64,000 nucleotides of DNA. Origin: Pseudomonas putida. GTDB lineage: Bacteria; Pseudomonadota; Gammaproteobacteria; Pseudomonadales; Pseudomonadaceae. A program made the translations under genes and the position numbers. Positions 24,483 through 34,108 of this stretch are shown here, piece by piece. Every line of letters starts with the position of its first letter. Positions within the stretch are counted from its first letter, which is position 1. The DNA is taken from the NCBI RefSeq assembly GCF_022627325.1, contig NZ_JAETZZ010000012.1, forward strand, positions 1 through 64,000, in the 5' to 3' direction. The notes beneath the pieces were generated by a model. It had not been told where the DNA came from and searched no databases. It saw nothing but the letters and a program-made list of their open reading frames with translations.

Positions 24483-26141
24483 TCAATCCAACTGATAGCT
24501 GACACTCAGCATCAGCCGCGGCCCACGGTTCAGGCTGTCCAGTGCCACATCCGCCAGCGGCTTGGCGACCTCCAGCGCCACATTGCCATACCGCCCACCT
24601 GCCAGGCGCACGCCCAGCGCTAACGAACTGAGGTGCGCATCCTCGAAAGGCCCGCCGTTGTACCAGGCGTGCGCTGCATCGAGTACCGCATAGGGCTGCA
24701 CCCGCTGCAACCAGGCACGGCCAGGCCTGATGCTGTAGTTGAGCTCGTAAGCCACACCCCAGCCCTTGTCACCCGCAGCCTGGTCGCTTGGGTAGCCGCG
24801 GCCGAAATGCTGCCCGCCAAACGCCGCCCGCTCACTTTCGGGCAGCCTGTCGTCACTCCAGTGCACTGCGGCCGACACCACGCTCTGCCAGTTGTCAGAC
24901 AGTTGGTCGCTCTGCAGCCCAGCGATTCGAAAGCGCAGAAAGTCCATGTCGTAGTCCGCATCGCTGCGCGCCCCCAGATAGTCCATGCCCTGGTAGACAC
25001 CGGCACTGACGATGCGCAGGCGACGCAGGTCAGCCTTGCGCCAATCGCCTTCAAATGACAGCGCGCGAACAGAGGAGTCGTACTCGGGTAAGCCGCCCGA
25101 CCGATACTCGATGTGCTCCCCGACCGAATAGAAACGCCCGGCCACGTTCACCCATTCGTTCGGCGCAATCATCAGCGGCTGGCCGAGGCCGACCGAATAA
25201 CGCTCGCTCTCGAGCCGCTGATCGATGTCGGCACCGTGATCCAGGCGCACGCGTGTACGCGGCTCGCTGCGGTACCGCGCTACGGCTAACAGCAATTGGC
25301 TGCCCTGAGCGTCCAGAGGCTGGCTGTAATCCAGGCGCTGGTACTCAACGTGGTCGCCACCTGCCGACAGCAGAAAGCTCGCAGCCAGTTGCTCGGCAAA
25401 GCGCGTCTGGCCATTGCTGGCGAGTTTGAACAGCGCCTGCGGCCCCCCGCGGCTGCCGTCACTCAGGGTCACGCCAGCATCAACGGGGCTGTGCCATGCA
25501 CGTACCCTCAGACGGTTTGCCTCTTCAGGGGCGCGCCCTACCACCACCTCCGCCTCCACATTGATACCCGGTATCCGCTGCGCCGCGCCGACATAGCGCT
25601 CGAGCGTCTCCTGGGTCAGTGGCCGCTCGGCCAGCAGGCGTGCTGTCATCTGCTTGAGGTGGAGCGCAGAAGGGCCGACATCACCCAGCAGCTCATATTC
25701 TTTGATGTACCCTTCCACCAGCACCACCTGCACACGGCCCTCGGCAAAGTCCTGAGGTGGCAGGTAGGCATACGACAGCGGGTAGCCATCATGCTGGTAA
25801 CGCTGGGTCAGCCGCTCAGTGAATTGCTGCAGATCGCCCACGGATATCTGGTGCCCGATCAATGCTTGATAGTGCTCACGCAATTCACTCAGCGGGTAAA
25901 CCGTACCGCCTTCGAAGCGCACCTTGTGCAGTACGAATCGGGCTTCTGACGGCACGCGGGTGGGGGCAGTGGGTAACACGACCTGCAGCGCCGGTGTCAC
26001 GGGGCGATAGGTATCCACCGGCAGGTTGGCGGTCGGCAGACGGCGCTCGTATTCCTGGGTGTCGAGAAACGCCGGCAACGGCTCGGCGAGGGCCAGGCTG
26101 GCCCAGGTCAGCAGCAACGGGGGCACGACCGCAAGACGCAT
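24483..26141 (-). CDS. Two-partner-secretion transporter (ShlB/FhaC/HecB family)
   Basis: It has 552 residues. A Sec signal peptide (MRLAVVPPLLLTWASLALA) is followed by POTRA domains (about 65-210, with RFEGGTVYPLSELREHYQ) and a C-terminal 16-strand outer-membrane barrel ending in YQLD. The conserved VRLAGGRYGN block lies near the end. Such TpsB porins export large TpsA exoproteins. No TpsA gene lies in the window, so it is an orphan here. I chose the ATG at 26141, where a signal peptide begins and GGAGCG precedes; the frame is open 20 codons upstream. Confidence 0.85.
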   Translation of the reverse strand: MRLAVVPPLLLTWASLALAEPLPAFLDTQEYERRLPTANLPVDTYRPVTPALQVVLPTAPTRVPSEARFVLHKVRFEGGTVYPLSELREHYQALIGHQISVGDLQQFTERLTQRYQHDGYPLSYAYLPPQDFAEGRVQVVLVEGYIKEYELLGDVGPSALHLKQMTARLLAERPLTQETLERYVGAAQRIPGINVEAEVVVGRAPEEANRLRVRAWHSPVDAGVTLSDGSRGGPQALFKLASNGQTRFAEQLAASFLLSAGGDHVEYQRLDYSQPLDAQGSQLLLAVARYRSEPRTRVRLDHGADIDQRLESERYSVGLGQPLMIAPNEWVNVAGRFYSVGEHIEYRSGGLPEYDSSVRALSFEGDWRKADLRRLRIVSAGVYQGMDYLGARSDADYDMDFLRFRIAGLQSDQLSDNWQSVVSAAVHWSDDRLPESERAAFGGQHFGRGYPSDQAAGDKGWGVAYELNYSIRPGRAWLQRVQPYAVLDAAHAWYNGGPFEDAHLSSLALGVRLAGGRYGNVALEVAKPLADVALDSLNRGPRLMLSVSYQLD

Positions 26142-26233
26142 AGGACGCTCCACAATCCCTTGGGCGCCGGGGCGTCGGCCGGCCACACCCATCACCAGCA
26201 AGCGTAGGTGCTGCCCCGCTAAACGTCGAACGG

Positions 26234-28588
26234 TTACTCGCTGACCTGAAATGCCACCCGCGCAGTTTCACCGCTCTCATCGAGTGCGCTGAGCTCATTC
26301 TGCCCAGCCTGTTCGAAGCGTACCCGCATGCTGCCCTGCCCCTCGGTCTGGCCAAGGGGCTGGCCGTTGAGGAACCACCAGCGTCGCCCACCCCCACCCA
26401 GGGCCGAAACCTGCAGTTGCAACGGCTCGCTACTGGTGGCCGGGCGGCGCAGGTTGTCGCCTGGGCGTACACCGACGATCGATAGGGGCGGTGCTGTGGC
26501 AGGCACCTGCGGCGGGCAGCTTGGGTCCACGGCCGGCAACCGCGCCGCACGCCGCTCGACCCGCGCCAGCCAAGGCTCGAGCGGGGCTGGCCAAAGGGCT
26601 ATATCGCGCGCGTGGGCATCCGGGCAAGTGCCATCCACCCGCAGCCCCTGCGCGTTGACCCAGACCTGCTCATGCAAACCCAGCCCAAGCGGTTGATCGG
26701 CTGCCTGCAGAGTCGGCGGAGTGGTGCCGTCCAGGGTCCAGGCGAAGCGCTGGCGCCTGCAGTTGGGGTCTTGCCGGCTCATTGGCTGGCCCAGCGGCCA
26801 GCAGATCGCGGCCACGCCAATGCTGGCAGGCACGTGCTCGACCGGCACGCCAAGGCCCCGCTGGCTATCGCGGTTGGTCAGCAGGTCGTGAATCTGCAGC
26901 ATCAGCGGCGCTGCCGAGGCCAGGCCGAACTGGCCGGGTACTGGCGTGCCGTCGGGCCGGCCAATCCACACGCCAATCAGGTAACGCGGCCCCACGCCGA
27001 TCGACCAGGCATCGCGAAAGCCATAGCTGGTACCGGTTTTCCAGGCCAACTGTGGGCGCTGCAGCCACTGCGCGTGCGGATCACGGTCCGGTCGCGCCTG
27101 GCCGCTGAGAATCCGCCGGATGATCCACGCCGCCCCCGGCGACAGCAGGCGCCGCTCCAGCAGTGGGTCCTGCGGTTGCAAACGCACCCGCGCACTGTTG
27201 CCGCCGCGGGCCAATGCCGCATAACCACCCACCAGTTCCTCCAGGCGGCTGCCTGCGCCACCGAGGATCAACGACAGGTTAGGCTCGGCCAATGGCGGCA
27301 GCGCCAGCGGCATACCGGCCATGCGCAGTTGCGCGGCAAAGCGCTTGGGCCCGTACGCTTCGAGCAACTGCACCGCCGGCAGGTTCAGCGACAAGGCCAG
27401 CGCCGAACTGGCCGAGACCGGGCCGCTGAACCCCATCGAGAAGTTGCCAGGCCGGTAATCACCATAGCGACGCGGCACATCCTGCAGCAGCGATTCGGAA
27501 TGGATCAGGCCGTCGTCCAGGGCCATGCCATAGAGGAACGGCTTGAGGGTCGAGCCTGGTGAGCGCAAGGCGTGGACCATGTCGACGTGGCCGAAACGGC
27601 GCTCATCGGCAAGGTCGATCGAGCCCAGGTAGGCGCGCACGGCCATGCTGTGCGCATCCACCACCAGCACGGCTGCAGAAGTACGCTCGGGCAAGCGAGC
27701 ACGCCAGCCCAGCAGCAGGTCTTCCAGGCGCCGTTGCAACGAGGCATCGAGCGTGGTGCGGATCAATGGCGGGCTACCGGGAGTGTTCAGCCGGCGCGCC
27801 AGTAGTGGTGCCAGGGCTGGCTCGTGACGCGGGGCCAACAACAACGCTTCTTCGGCAGCTTCCTTGATCTGCCAGGCGGGCCATACCTGATACTCGCCCA
27901 GGCGCTGCAGCACCTTGTCCCGGGCACGCTGGGCGCGTGCGGGGTGACGGTCCGGGCGCAACCGGCTGGGTGCCTGGGGCAATACCGCTAGCAGCGCCGC
28001 TTCGGCAGGTGTGAGGTGCATCGGCGACTTGCCGAGGTACGCCCAACTGGCCGCCGCCACGCCCTGCAACGTGCCGCCGAAGGGCGCCCGGTTGAGGTAG
28101 ATCTGCAGAATGTCTTGCTTGGACAGGTGCCATTCCAGCTGCGCCGTACGCCACAGTTGCCGCAGCTTGCCTGCCAGCGTGCGGTCGTGAGGATCGAGTA
28201 GGCGCGCCACCTGCATCGACAGCGTGCTGCCACCTGAAACAACACGCCCACCGCGCACGTTCAGCCAAGCCGCGCGCACCAGCGCCAGGGGGTTGACCCC
28301 TGGGTGGTGGTAGAACCAACGGTCCTCGTAGGTCAGCAGGGCCTGCAGGTACAAAGGCGAAACCTCTTGCGGGCTGACCGGGTAGCGCCACACGCCCTGG
28401 GCATCGGCGAAGCGCCACAAGGGCGTACCGTCTTCGGCCAGCACCACCCGCGCCAGGTCATCTGCCGGCATGGGCAAAGGCCAGATGCGGTCAGCCAACC
28501 ACAACAGGCCGACCAGCCCCACCAACGCCACCACGCTGGCGCGCAGGATCCTTGCCGCGCGGTGGCGCGGCCGCGCTAAGCTAGGCAT
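26234..28588 (-). CDS. pbpC: Penicillin-binding protein 1C
   Basis: It has 784 residues. Inner-membrane anchor helix near 13-35; GT51 glycosyltransferase domain with EDRWFYHHPGV (near 87-97); transpeptidase domain with RSPGSTLKPFLYG (SxxK Ser) and KTGTSYGFRDAW; a C-terminal BiPBP_C domain of about 90 residues. PBP1C is a bifunctional peptidoglycan synthase that is not essential in E. coli. The alpha-2-macroglobulin gene lies upstream on the same strand, an association well known in E. coli and others. The start is uncertain: no clear ribosome site precedes the ATG at 28588, and the frame continues to 28663. Confidence 0.9.
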   Translation of the reverse strand: MPSLARPRHRAARILRASVVALVGLVGLLWLADRIWPLPMPADDLARVVLAEDGTPLWRFADAQGVWRYPVSPQEVSPLYLQALLTYEDRWFYHHPGVNPLALVRAAWLNVRGGRVVSGGSTLSMQVARLLDPHDRTLAGKLRQLWRTAQLEWHLSKQDILQIYLNRAPFGGTLQGVAAASWAYLGKSPMHLTPAEAALLAVLPQAPSRLRPDRHPARAQRARDKVLQRLGEYQVWPAWQIKEAAEEALLLAPRHEPALAPLLARRLNTPGSPPLIRTTLDASLQRRLEDLLLGWRARLPERTSAAVLVVDAHSMAVRAYLGSIDLADERRFGHVDMVHALRSPGSTLKPFLYGMALDDGLIHSESLLQDVPRRYGDYRPGNFSMGFSGPVSASSALALSLNLPAVQLLEAYGPKRFAAQLRMAGMPLALPPLAEPNLSLILGGAGSRLEELVGGYAALARGGNSARVRLQPQDPLLERRLLSPGAAWIIRRILSGQARPDRDPHAQWLQRPQLAWKTGTSYGFRDAWSIGVGPRYLIGVWIGRPDGTPVPGQFGLASAAPLMLQIHDLLTNRDSQRGLGVPVEHVPASIGVAAICWPLGQPMSRQDPNCRRQRFAWTLDGTTPPTLQAADQPLGLGLHEQVWVNAQGLRVDGTCPDAHARDIALWPAPLEPWLARVERRAARLPAVDPSCPPQVPATAPPLSIVGVRPGDNLRRPATSSEPLQLQVSALGGGGRRWWFLNGQPLGQTEGQGSMRVRFEQAGQNELSALDESGETARVAFQVSE

Positions 28589-28665
28589 CGGGAACCGACC
28601 GGGCCAGGTGATGGCCAAAGGCTTGGGGACGGCAAACTCGCCGATTCGTACATCAGGAAGCAACT

Positions 28666-28959
28666 ATGCATGTAGAAGGTTTTTTCGAGTGGCTTGGCCA
28701 GGCACTGGGTTCGTTGATCCGCTTCATCGTCGATGCGTTGAGCGGCTTGTTCAACCTGCTGGCCAACGCCGGGGGCAACTTCATCGATGGTCTTGCGCGC
28801 ACTCTGGGCATGGACACCTCACTGATCAGCATCCTTGCCCTGATCGTCGGCCTGCTGCTGCTGTACTCGGCAATCCGTGCCTTCATGCGCGCCTCGATCA
28901 TCCTCGGGATCATCTGGCTGGTGCTCGGGTTGTGGGTGATGAGCTGGGTCATTCGCTGA
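28666..28959 (+). CDS. Small membrane protein between pbpC and the A2M gene
   Basis: It has 97 residues. The N-terminal half is amphipathic (FFEWLGQALGSLIRFIVDAL); the C-terminal half has two membrane helices (about 52-68 and 77-95). CAGGAAG precedes the ATG. It is divergent from pbpC and convergent with the macroglobulin gene. The family is not recognised. Placement inside the pbpC-A2M pair hints at an envelope role, but the opposite strand weakens an operon argument. Confidence 0.7.
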   Translation: MHVEGFFEWLGQALGSLIRFIVDALSGLFNLLANAGGNFIDGLARTLGMDTSLISILALIVGLLLLYSAIRAFMRASIILGIIWLVLGLWVMSWVIR

Positions 28960-28970
28960 GCTGCGAGCCG

Positions 28971-29070
28971 GAAGCTGCAAGCTGCAAGCTTCAAGCTGCA
29001 AGAAAAAGTAGGCACGACGCCGATCCGCTTTGCTTGTAGCTTGTAGCTTGTAGCTTGCAGCTTGTAGCTG
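28971..29070. repeat. AAGCTGCAAGC-type inverted repeat, copy 1
   Basis: Left arm 28972-29002 is built from AAGCTGCAAGCT units, right arm 29032-29069 from GCTTGTAGCTTG units, separated by about 30 bp. It lies between convergent genes ending at 28959 and 29075 and may act as a terminator. Similar elements are at 51051-51126 and 54281-54422. Confidence 0.75.
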
Positions 29071-29074
29071 CGCG

Positions 29075-32000
29075 TCAGCGCCCCCCAACCGTCAGGTCGC
29101 CTTGGCCGTCGCCAACCGCCTGGAGGTTCGGGCGGTACATGGACTCCACTTGCGGGGGCGGTATGCGGTAGGTGCCTGGGGTCACGGCTCGTGCCAGGTA
29201 CAACAAGTGAGTGGTGCCATAGCCGTCAAGCTTGAGCGCTGCCACGTACCGGTCATCACGGTACTCCTGGTGCACCACGCCGGCATTGAGCATCGACTCA
29301 CGCCACTGCTTCACTGCGCTGCTGGCATTGTTCAGGCTGGCAGCGCTCTGCGCCAGGTTCTGATTCTCCAGCTCAAGGCCCGCCGGCAACAGGTCGACCA
29401 CCAGTGCATCCGGAACCCGCTCCGTGGCCTTGACCGCCAGATGCACCAGCACCAGGTCGCCACTGCGCAAATTGTGCAGGTCCAGTGGCTGGCCGTTCAT
29501 CCCCAGGTATTCACGGCGGATCTGCATGCCGTTGCCGCCCGCCGCTGGCGCCTGGCGTGGATAGCCCGAGAGGGTCAGTTGCTGGTAGACCGTTTCGCTA
29601 CCCTCGTTCTGCACACTCAGCGGCGAGGCCAACAGCGGGCCTTCGAGCTTCATGCCAGCGTCAGCATTGCTGAACTCCCGCACCTCGCCGGCACTGTCCA
29701 GGCGCGCCTTCCACGGGGTCTCGGGCCTATCGAGCAAGCCACGTCCGGCCAGGTACAGCGCATTGCGCTCCTGCGTCGATAGCCAACGGTTGGCTGCCAG
29801 CTCATCAGACAGCGCGAACAACCGCTGATCGACCTGGTTGCTGCCCAGACCACTCTCCTGCAGCAACGCCAGGATCAGTGCCTGGTCACGCAGGCTGCTG
29901 CCGTAATCGGCCATCCAGCCTTTGCTGCGGCTGATACCCAGGCCCGCTTGCAGTGCTTGCTGCGAACGCGGCTTGTCGCCCATCTTGTCCAGCGCTACCG
30001 CCAGTTGCACCAGCGGCAGGCCAGAGCGCGCATCGGCGCGCCGTTCATACAGGCTGCGCAAGGCACCCAGCGGCGCCTGCTGGCTGCGCGAAAGTACCAG
30101 CGCAGCGTAGGCCTGCACGGCAAACCGGGTGTGTTCGGCGTTCTCGCTGTAGTCGACCTCGATCAGGTTACGCTCCTGCAGGTAGCGCAACAGGCGTTCA
30201 TTGGCTTTTTTCAGCGCCTCGGCCGGCACCCCGTAGCCTTGGTCACGCGCCCTGAGCAGGAAGTCGGTGACATAGGCGCTCAACCAGTACTCCTCCTCGC
30301 CGTCCGAACTCCACAGGCCGAAGCTGCCGTTGTAACGCTGCATCCCTAGCAGGTGTTCGATGCCCATTTCGATCTTGCGCTTGCGCACCTCGGCCGGCTC
30401 GCCCTTGATCCCCAGGCGCTTAAGGCTCTGCGCATCGGCGTACAGCGAAGGGTACAGGCCGCTGGTGGTCTGCTCCAGGCAACCGTAGGGGTAGGCTTCA
30501 AGGGCACGGATCTGCTCGGCCAGGTTCAGTGGCGGGCGGCTCGACAGCGCCAGGCGGGCTTCCAGCCCGGCTGGCTCGAATGCTGCCAGGTCGGCTTCAG
30601 GCAGCGTCCAGGGCTGGTCCTTGAGGGCCACACGGTAATGCTTGAGCATGGCCGGATACGCCGGGCGTACGCCCAGCGTCCATTCACGTTCGAAGGTGTT
30701 TTGCGGCTCGCCCGGCAACTGCAGGCCATTGACCCGCACATGCACCTTGCCCTGGCCCAAGCCACCCTGCGCCTGCACCGGGATCATCAGGGTGGTGCGC
30801 TGCCCCTCGGCCAGGGCAACACGCTGCTGAGCGTCCCCTGTTAGGCTCACCTGCCCTTCGCTGCTGATATCGACAGTCAGCTGCTGGGCCAGGCCGGAAA
30901 GGTTGGCCAGGTCCAGCGCCAGGCTGGTGCGGTCGCCGCCGGCGAGGAAGCGCGGCGCCGAGAGTTCGGCAATCAGCGGGGCCGCCACCACGGTCTTGCC
31001 CTCGGCCATGCCGAAGTGGTCCTCGGTCCAAGCCTGGGCCATCAGGCGCAGTTCGCCATTGAAGTCGGGAATATCCACGCTCGCCTCGCCCTCGCCCTGC
31101 TCGTTCAGGGCCACCGGCACACTCTGCCGGGCAACGATGGTGACCGTCGTGTTGGGGCGCTTGCCACCCTTGGCCATGGCGGCGTCACCGCCGAAGGCCA
31201 GGCTGGCCAGGCGCCCCTGACCGGCTTCGATCAGTTGGCCATAGATGTCCAGCTGGTCGGCGCCGTAGGCCTTGCGGCCGAACAGGCTGGCGTAGGGGTC
31301 AGGGGTTTTGAAGTCGGTGATGTTGAGGATGCCGACATCCACCGCGGACAGCAGCACATGCGCCTGTTTGGGAATACTGCCATCGGCATTGGTGGCCTTG
31401 ATCCTGACCTTCAGGGGTTGCTTGGGGCGCATTTTTTCCGCTGCCTGCAGGCTGACCGCCAGTTTGCGCTCGGCGCGTCCCAGCGGCAGGTGCAACACAC
31501 CAATGGCGCGCTTGGGCGTGGCATTGGCCTTGCGCTCGCCGGGGCGGATCACCAGGGCACTGATGTACAGGTCGTGACGAGCCCACTGTTTGTCCAGTTG
31601 CACATCGAAGGTCTTGCCTTCGGCGGGCACATCGATCTCCTGCCACCACAGCGGGCCATCACTGGATTCGATCATCAGGTAGCCATTGCCGGCAGCTGGC
31701 GGGGTTACCGTGACCTTCGCAGTCGCGCCGTCAGCGTAAGCCGGCTGGTCCAGCGCCAGCTTGACCTGGTCAGGGCGCACTGCGCCGCCTTCGGCATTGT
31801 CCTGGGCGCGATATCCCGCCCAGAAGCGTTGGCTGGACACCAGGCCCGTCTCCGGGTCTTCCACTTCCACGCGGTAGGGGCCCCACTCGACCTGAAAGGT
31901 CAGCTTGGCGGTAGAGCCGGCTTGCACGTTCACCTGCTCCTCGCTCTGAGTGAGGAATTTTTCGTTGTAGTTGTAGCTCCAGCCGTCGCTTTGCGAGTAG

Positions 32001-33976
32001 TTCCAGTAGTAGTCCCGGCGCTCTCGAATCAGCCGTACCTTGAGGCCGCTGGCAGCGAGCTTGTTGCCGTCACGGTCGGCCACCAGGAACTCGAATTCCA
32101 CCGGGCCGTCGCTGTCGGTTTCTTCACCCTCGAACACGCCACGCAGGCCAGGCAGGCGGTCGGCGGGCCAGATCGGTTGTTCGAGACGACGGGTGATCGG
32201 TCGCCCACCGGACTCCTGCAAGCTGGCCTGGACGGTCAACTGCAACGGCGAGCGCGCTTCGGCCCAGCGGCTTTCGATAGCGATCACGGCCTTGCCGGCC
32301 TGATCGAGGGTCACTTCATCCAGCTCCAGATCCTGGTTCAGCTCGGTTTCGGTAACCGAACCGAACTGGTACCCCGGCAAAGCAGGCACCGCTTCGCGCA
32401 GGGGGCGCACGTACGCCTGCCCGCTCAGCCGATTGCCCGCCGCCGGCGCACCGTAGAGGTAACGGCCATTGACCTGGACCTGCGCCGTTTGCTCGGGCGA
32501 GAGCGGTGTGCCGCTGCCCTTCAGTTCAAGCGCCAGGCGTTCAGGGAGGAAGTCTTCGACGAGGAATTCATAGACCTGCTTGCGCCCCCCTCCCAAGTCG
32601 AGCAACAGTTGCCAACGACCGGTCGGCGCTTCTGTGGCCAGTTGCAACGGGTATTGATAAAGGCCACTGGCATCGGCCTCCCAGACAAACTTGCGGCTGA
32701 CCTGCTCATCCGGGCGGCGCACCTCGACGCTGACCGGCTGGGCCTTCACCGGCTTGCCATCCTGGTCGCGCAACAGGCCGTTGAGCAGCACCGTCTCACC
32801 CGGGCGATACAGGTCGCGCGGGCCAAAGATGAAGAACTGCAGAGGGTTTGCCTGCGGGCCGGTGATGTCGAATTCAGCCAGGTCCAGCGCTGCAGTGTTC
32901 AGGCGTAGCAGTGTGGTATGCACACCCTGGGTCGCAATCAGGGTATCGGCCTTGGCCGTGAGCGGCAGTTGGGCATGGCCTTGGCCATCGGTCTTGGCCT
33001 GGGCCAGCAGCTTGCCCTTGTCGTCACGCAGCTCGAGGTTTACCTCCTTGAGCGCCTTGCCGCCCTCCAGGGCTTGGGCAAACACGTCAAGGCGGTCGCG
33101 ATAGCGGTGGGCCGATACGCCGATGTCGCTGAGGGTGAACAACGTCGCCGGCTGCGAATAATCGTAGGTCCCCGACGCGCGCATCACTGCCAGGTACACG
33201 CCCGGCTCCTGCAGCGGCTTGATCCCGGCGATCGGCAGCAACACGGTCTCGCGGGTATTGCGCGCCGGGTTGAGGTCGAACCGGCCGCTGTAGACCAGGT
33301 CGGCCAGGGCCAGGGTTTCCTTGGACTGGTAGTAGTAAAGGCTGCTGTTGCGGCCCCAGTTGACCAGGAAGGTCGAGAGCATGTCCGGCTTGACCCGGAA
33401 AAACTCGACATCGACCTTGTCGACGTTCAGGGCAATCACCGGCAGGCCCTCGGCCAGCCGCGTCGGCAGCAGCGAACCACGGCTGGCGAAGCCGATGGTC
33501 GGTTGCATGTCGCGGGTTTCCAGACGGGTCACCGACTCGCCTTCAAGCTGCTTGCCGTTGACGGCCAGCAGGCCCTTGTCGACGGTCAGCACCAGTTTGC
33601 GCTGCGGCTCGAGGTGCCGCAGGCGCAGCTCCATGTGGTTGTCGGCAAGCTCCCAGGCACCGTCGACCTTGCCTTTGACGGTGTCGACCAGATGCAGCTT
33701 GGCAGCGAAGTCCTGCTTGGCGTCCAGCGGCGCGGAAAAACTGACCGAGAGGGCACTGGCGCCGTCGAGCTGCACTTCCGAGACATCCAGCACGCTGAGC
33801 TCACGGCCCTCGTAGCGTTTGGCCAGTTCGGCAGTGTCCTCAGGCTTGGGCGCCGCAGATTCGGCTGCGGTGCTTGCCGCCGGTTTTTCGGTAGCGGCAG
33901 GTTCGTCTGGCGTGGAGGAATCACAGGCACTGAGCAGGGCCAGCGCGCAGGCCAGCAACAATCCTTTGTTGAACAT
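29075..33976 (-). CDS. yfhM: Bacterial alpha-2-macroglobulin lipoprotein (YfhM-like)
   Basis: It has 1633 residues, the size of E. coli YfhM/ECAM. The lipoprotein signal peptide ends in LLSAC at Cys18, with Asp at +2, the inner-membrane retention signal in E. coli. MG1-type domains fill the N-terminal half. The thioester motif CLEQ is intact at Cys1166 (YPYGCLEQTTSG), followed by an alpha-alpha toroid and a C-terminal receptor-binding-like domain. It is thought to trap attacking proteases in the periplasm covalently. PbpC is the usual partner gene and is 486 bp downstream, past the small membrane-protein gene on the opposite strand. Confidence 0.92.
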   Translation of the reverse strand: MFNKGLLLACALALLSACDSSTPDEPAATEKPAASTAAESAAPKPEDTAELAKRYEGRELSVLDVSEVQLDGASALSVSFSAPLDAKQDFAAKLHLVDTVKGKVDGAWELADNHMELRLRHLEPQRKLVLTVDKGLLAVNGKQLEGESVTRLETRDMQPTIGFASRGSLLPTRLAEGLPVIALNVDKVDVEFFRVKPDMLSTFLVNWGRNSSLYYYQSKETLALADLVYSGRFDLNPARNTRETVLLPIAGIKPLQEPGVYLAVMRASGTYDYSQPATLFTLSDIGVSAHRYRDRLDVFAQALEGGKALKEVNLELRDDKGKLLAQAKTDGQGHAQLPLTAKADTLIATQGVHTTLLRLNTAALDLAEFDITGPQANPLQFFIFGPRDLYRPGETVLLNGLLRDQDGKPVKAQPVSVEVRRPDEQVSRKFVWEADASGLYQYPLQLATEAPTGRWQLLLDLGGGRKQVYEFLVEDFLPERLALELKGSGTPLSPEQTAQVQVNGRYLYGAPAAGNRLSGQAYVRPLREAVPALPGYQFGSVTETELNQDLELDEVTLDQAGKAVIAIESRWAEARSPLQLTVQASLQESGGRPITRRLEQPIWPADRLPGLRGVFEGEETDSDGPVEFEFLVADRDGNKLAASGLKVRLIRERRDYYWNYSQSDGWSYNYNEKFLTQSEEQVNVQAGSTAKLTFQVEWGPYRVEVEDPETGLVSSQRFWAGYRAQDNAEGGAVRPDQVKLALDQPAYADGATAKVTVTPPAAGNGYLMIESSDGPLWWQEIDVPAEGKTFDVQLDKQWARHDLYISALVIRPGERKANATPKRAIGVLHLPLGRAERKLAVSLQAAEKMRPKQPLKVRIKATNADGSIPKQAHVLLSAVDVGILNITDFKTPDPYASLFGRKAYGADQLDIYGQLIEAGQGRLASLAFGGDAAMAKGGKRPNTTVTIVARQSVPVALNEQGEGEASVDIPDFNGELRLMAQAWTEDHFGMAEGKTVVAAPLIAELSAPRFLAGGDRTSLALDLANLSGLAQQLTVDISSEGQVSLTGDAQQRVALAEGQRTTLMIPVQAQGGLGQGKVHVRVNGLQLPGEPQNTFEREWTLGVRPAYPAMLKHYRVALKDQPWTLPEADLAAFEPAGLEARLALSSRPPLNLAEQIRALEAYPYGCLEQTTSGLYPSLYADAQSLKRLGIKGEPAEVRKRKIEMGIEHLLGMQRYNGSFGLWSSDGEEEYWLSAYVTDFLLRARDQGYGVPAEALKKANERLLRYLQERNLIEVDYSENAEHTRFAVQAYAALVLSRSQQAPLGALRSLYERRADARSGLPLVQLAVALDKMGDKPRSQQALQAGLGISRSKGWMADYGSSLRDQALILALLQESGLGSNQVDQRLFALSDELAANRWLSTQERNALYLAGRGLLDRPETPWKARLDSAGEVREFSNADAGMKLEGPLLASPLSVQNEGSETVYQQLTLSGYPRQAPAAGGNGMQIRREYLGMNGQPLDLHNLRSGDLVLVHLAVKATERVPDALVVDLLPAGLELENQNLAQSAASLNNASSAVKQWRESMLNAGVVHQEYRDDRYVAALKLDGYGTTHLLYLARAVTPGTYRIPPPQVESMYRPNLQAVGDGQGDLTVGGR

Positions 33977-34108
33977 GGAGTGGGGACTCTAAATAGGCAG
34001 CGTAGGCGTGAAGGCAGCAACTATAGCGCAACGGCAGGTGGCTGGCCGGTACAATGCGGCCTCTCGATCCAGAAGGGCACATAGCGGCCTGCTTTCTCAG
34101 GAACACAA

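Noticed and set aside
31016..32908. 630-codon open frame antisense to the macroglobulin gene
   Set aside because: Shadow of the real gene, which has an intact signal peptide and thioester motif.
33977..34108. LexA box upstream of the DinF-like MATE gene
   Set aside because: No CTG-N10-CAG site of good quality was found, so SOS control is not claimed.
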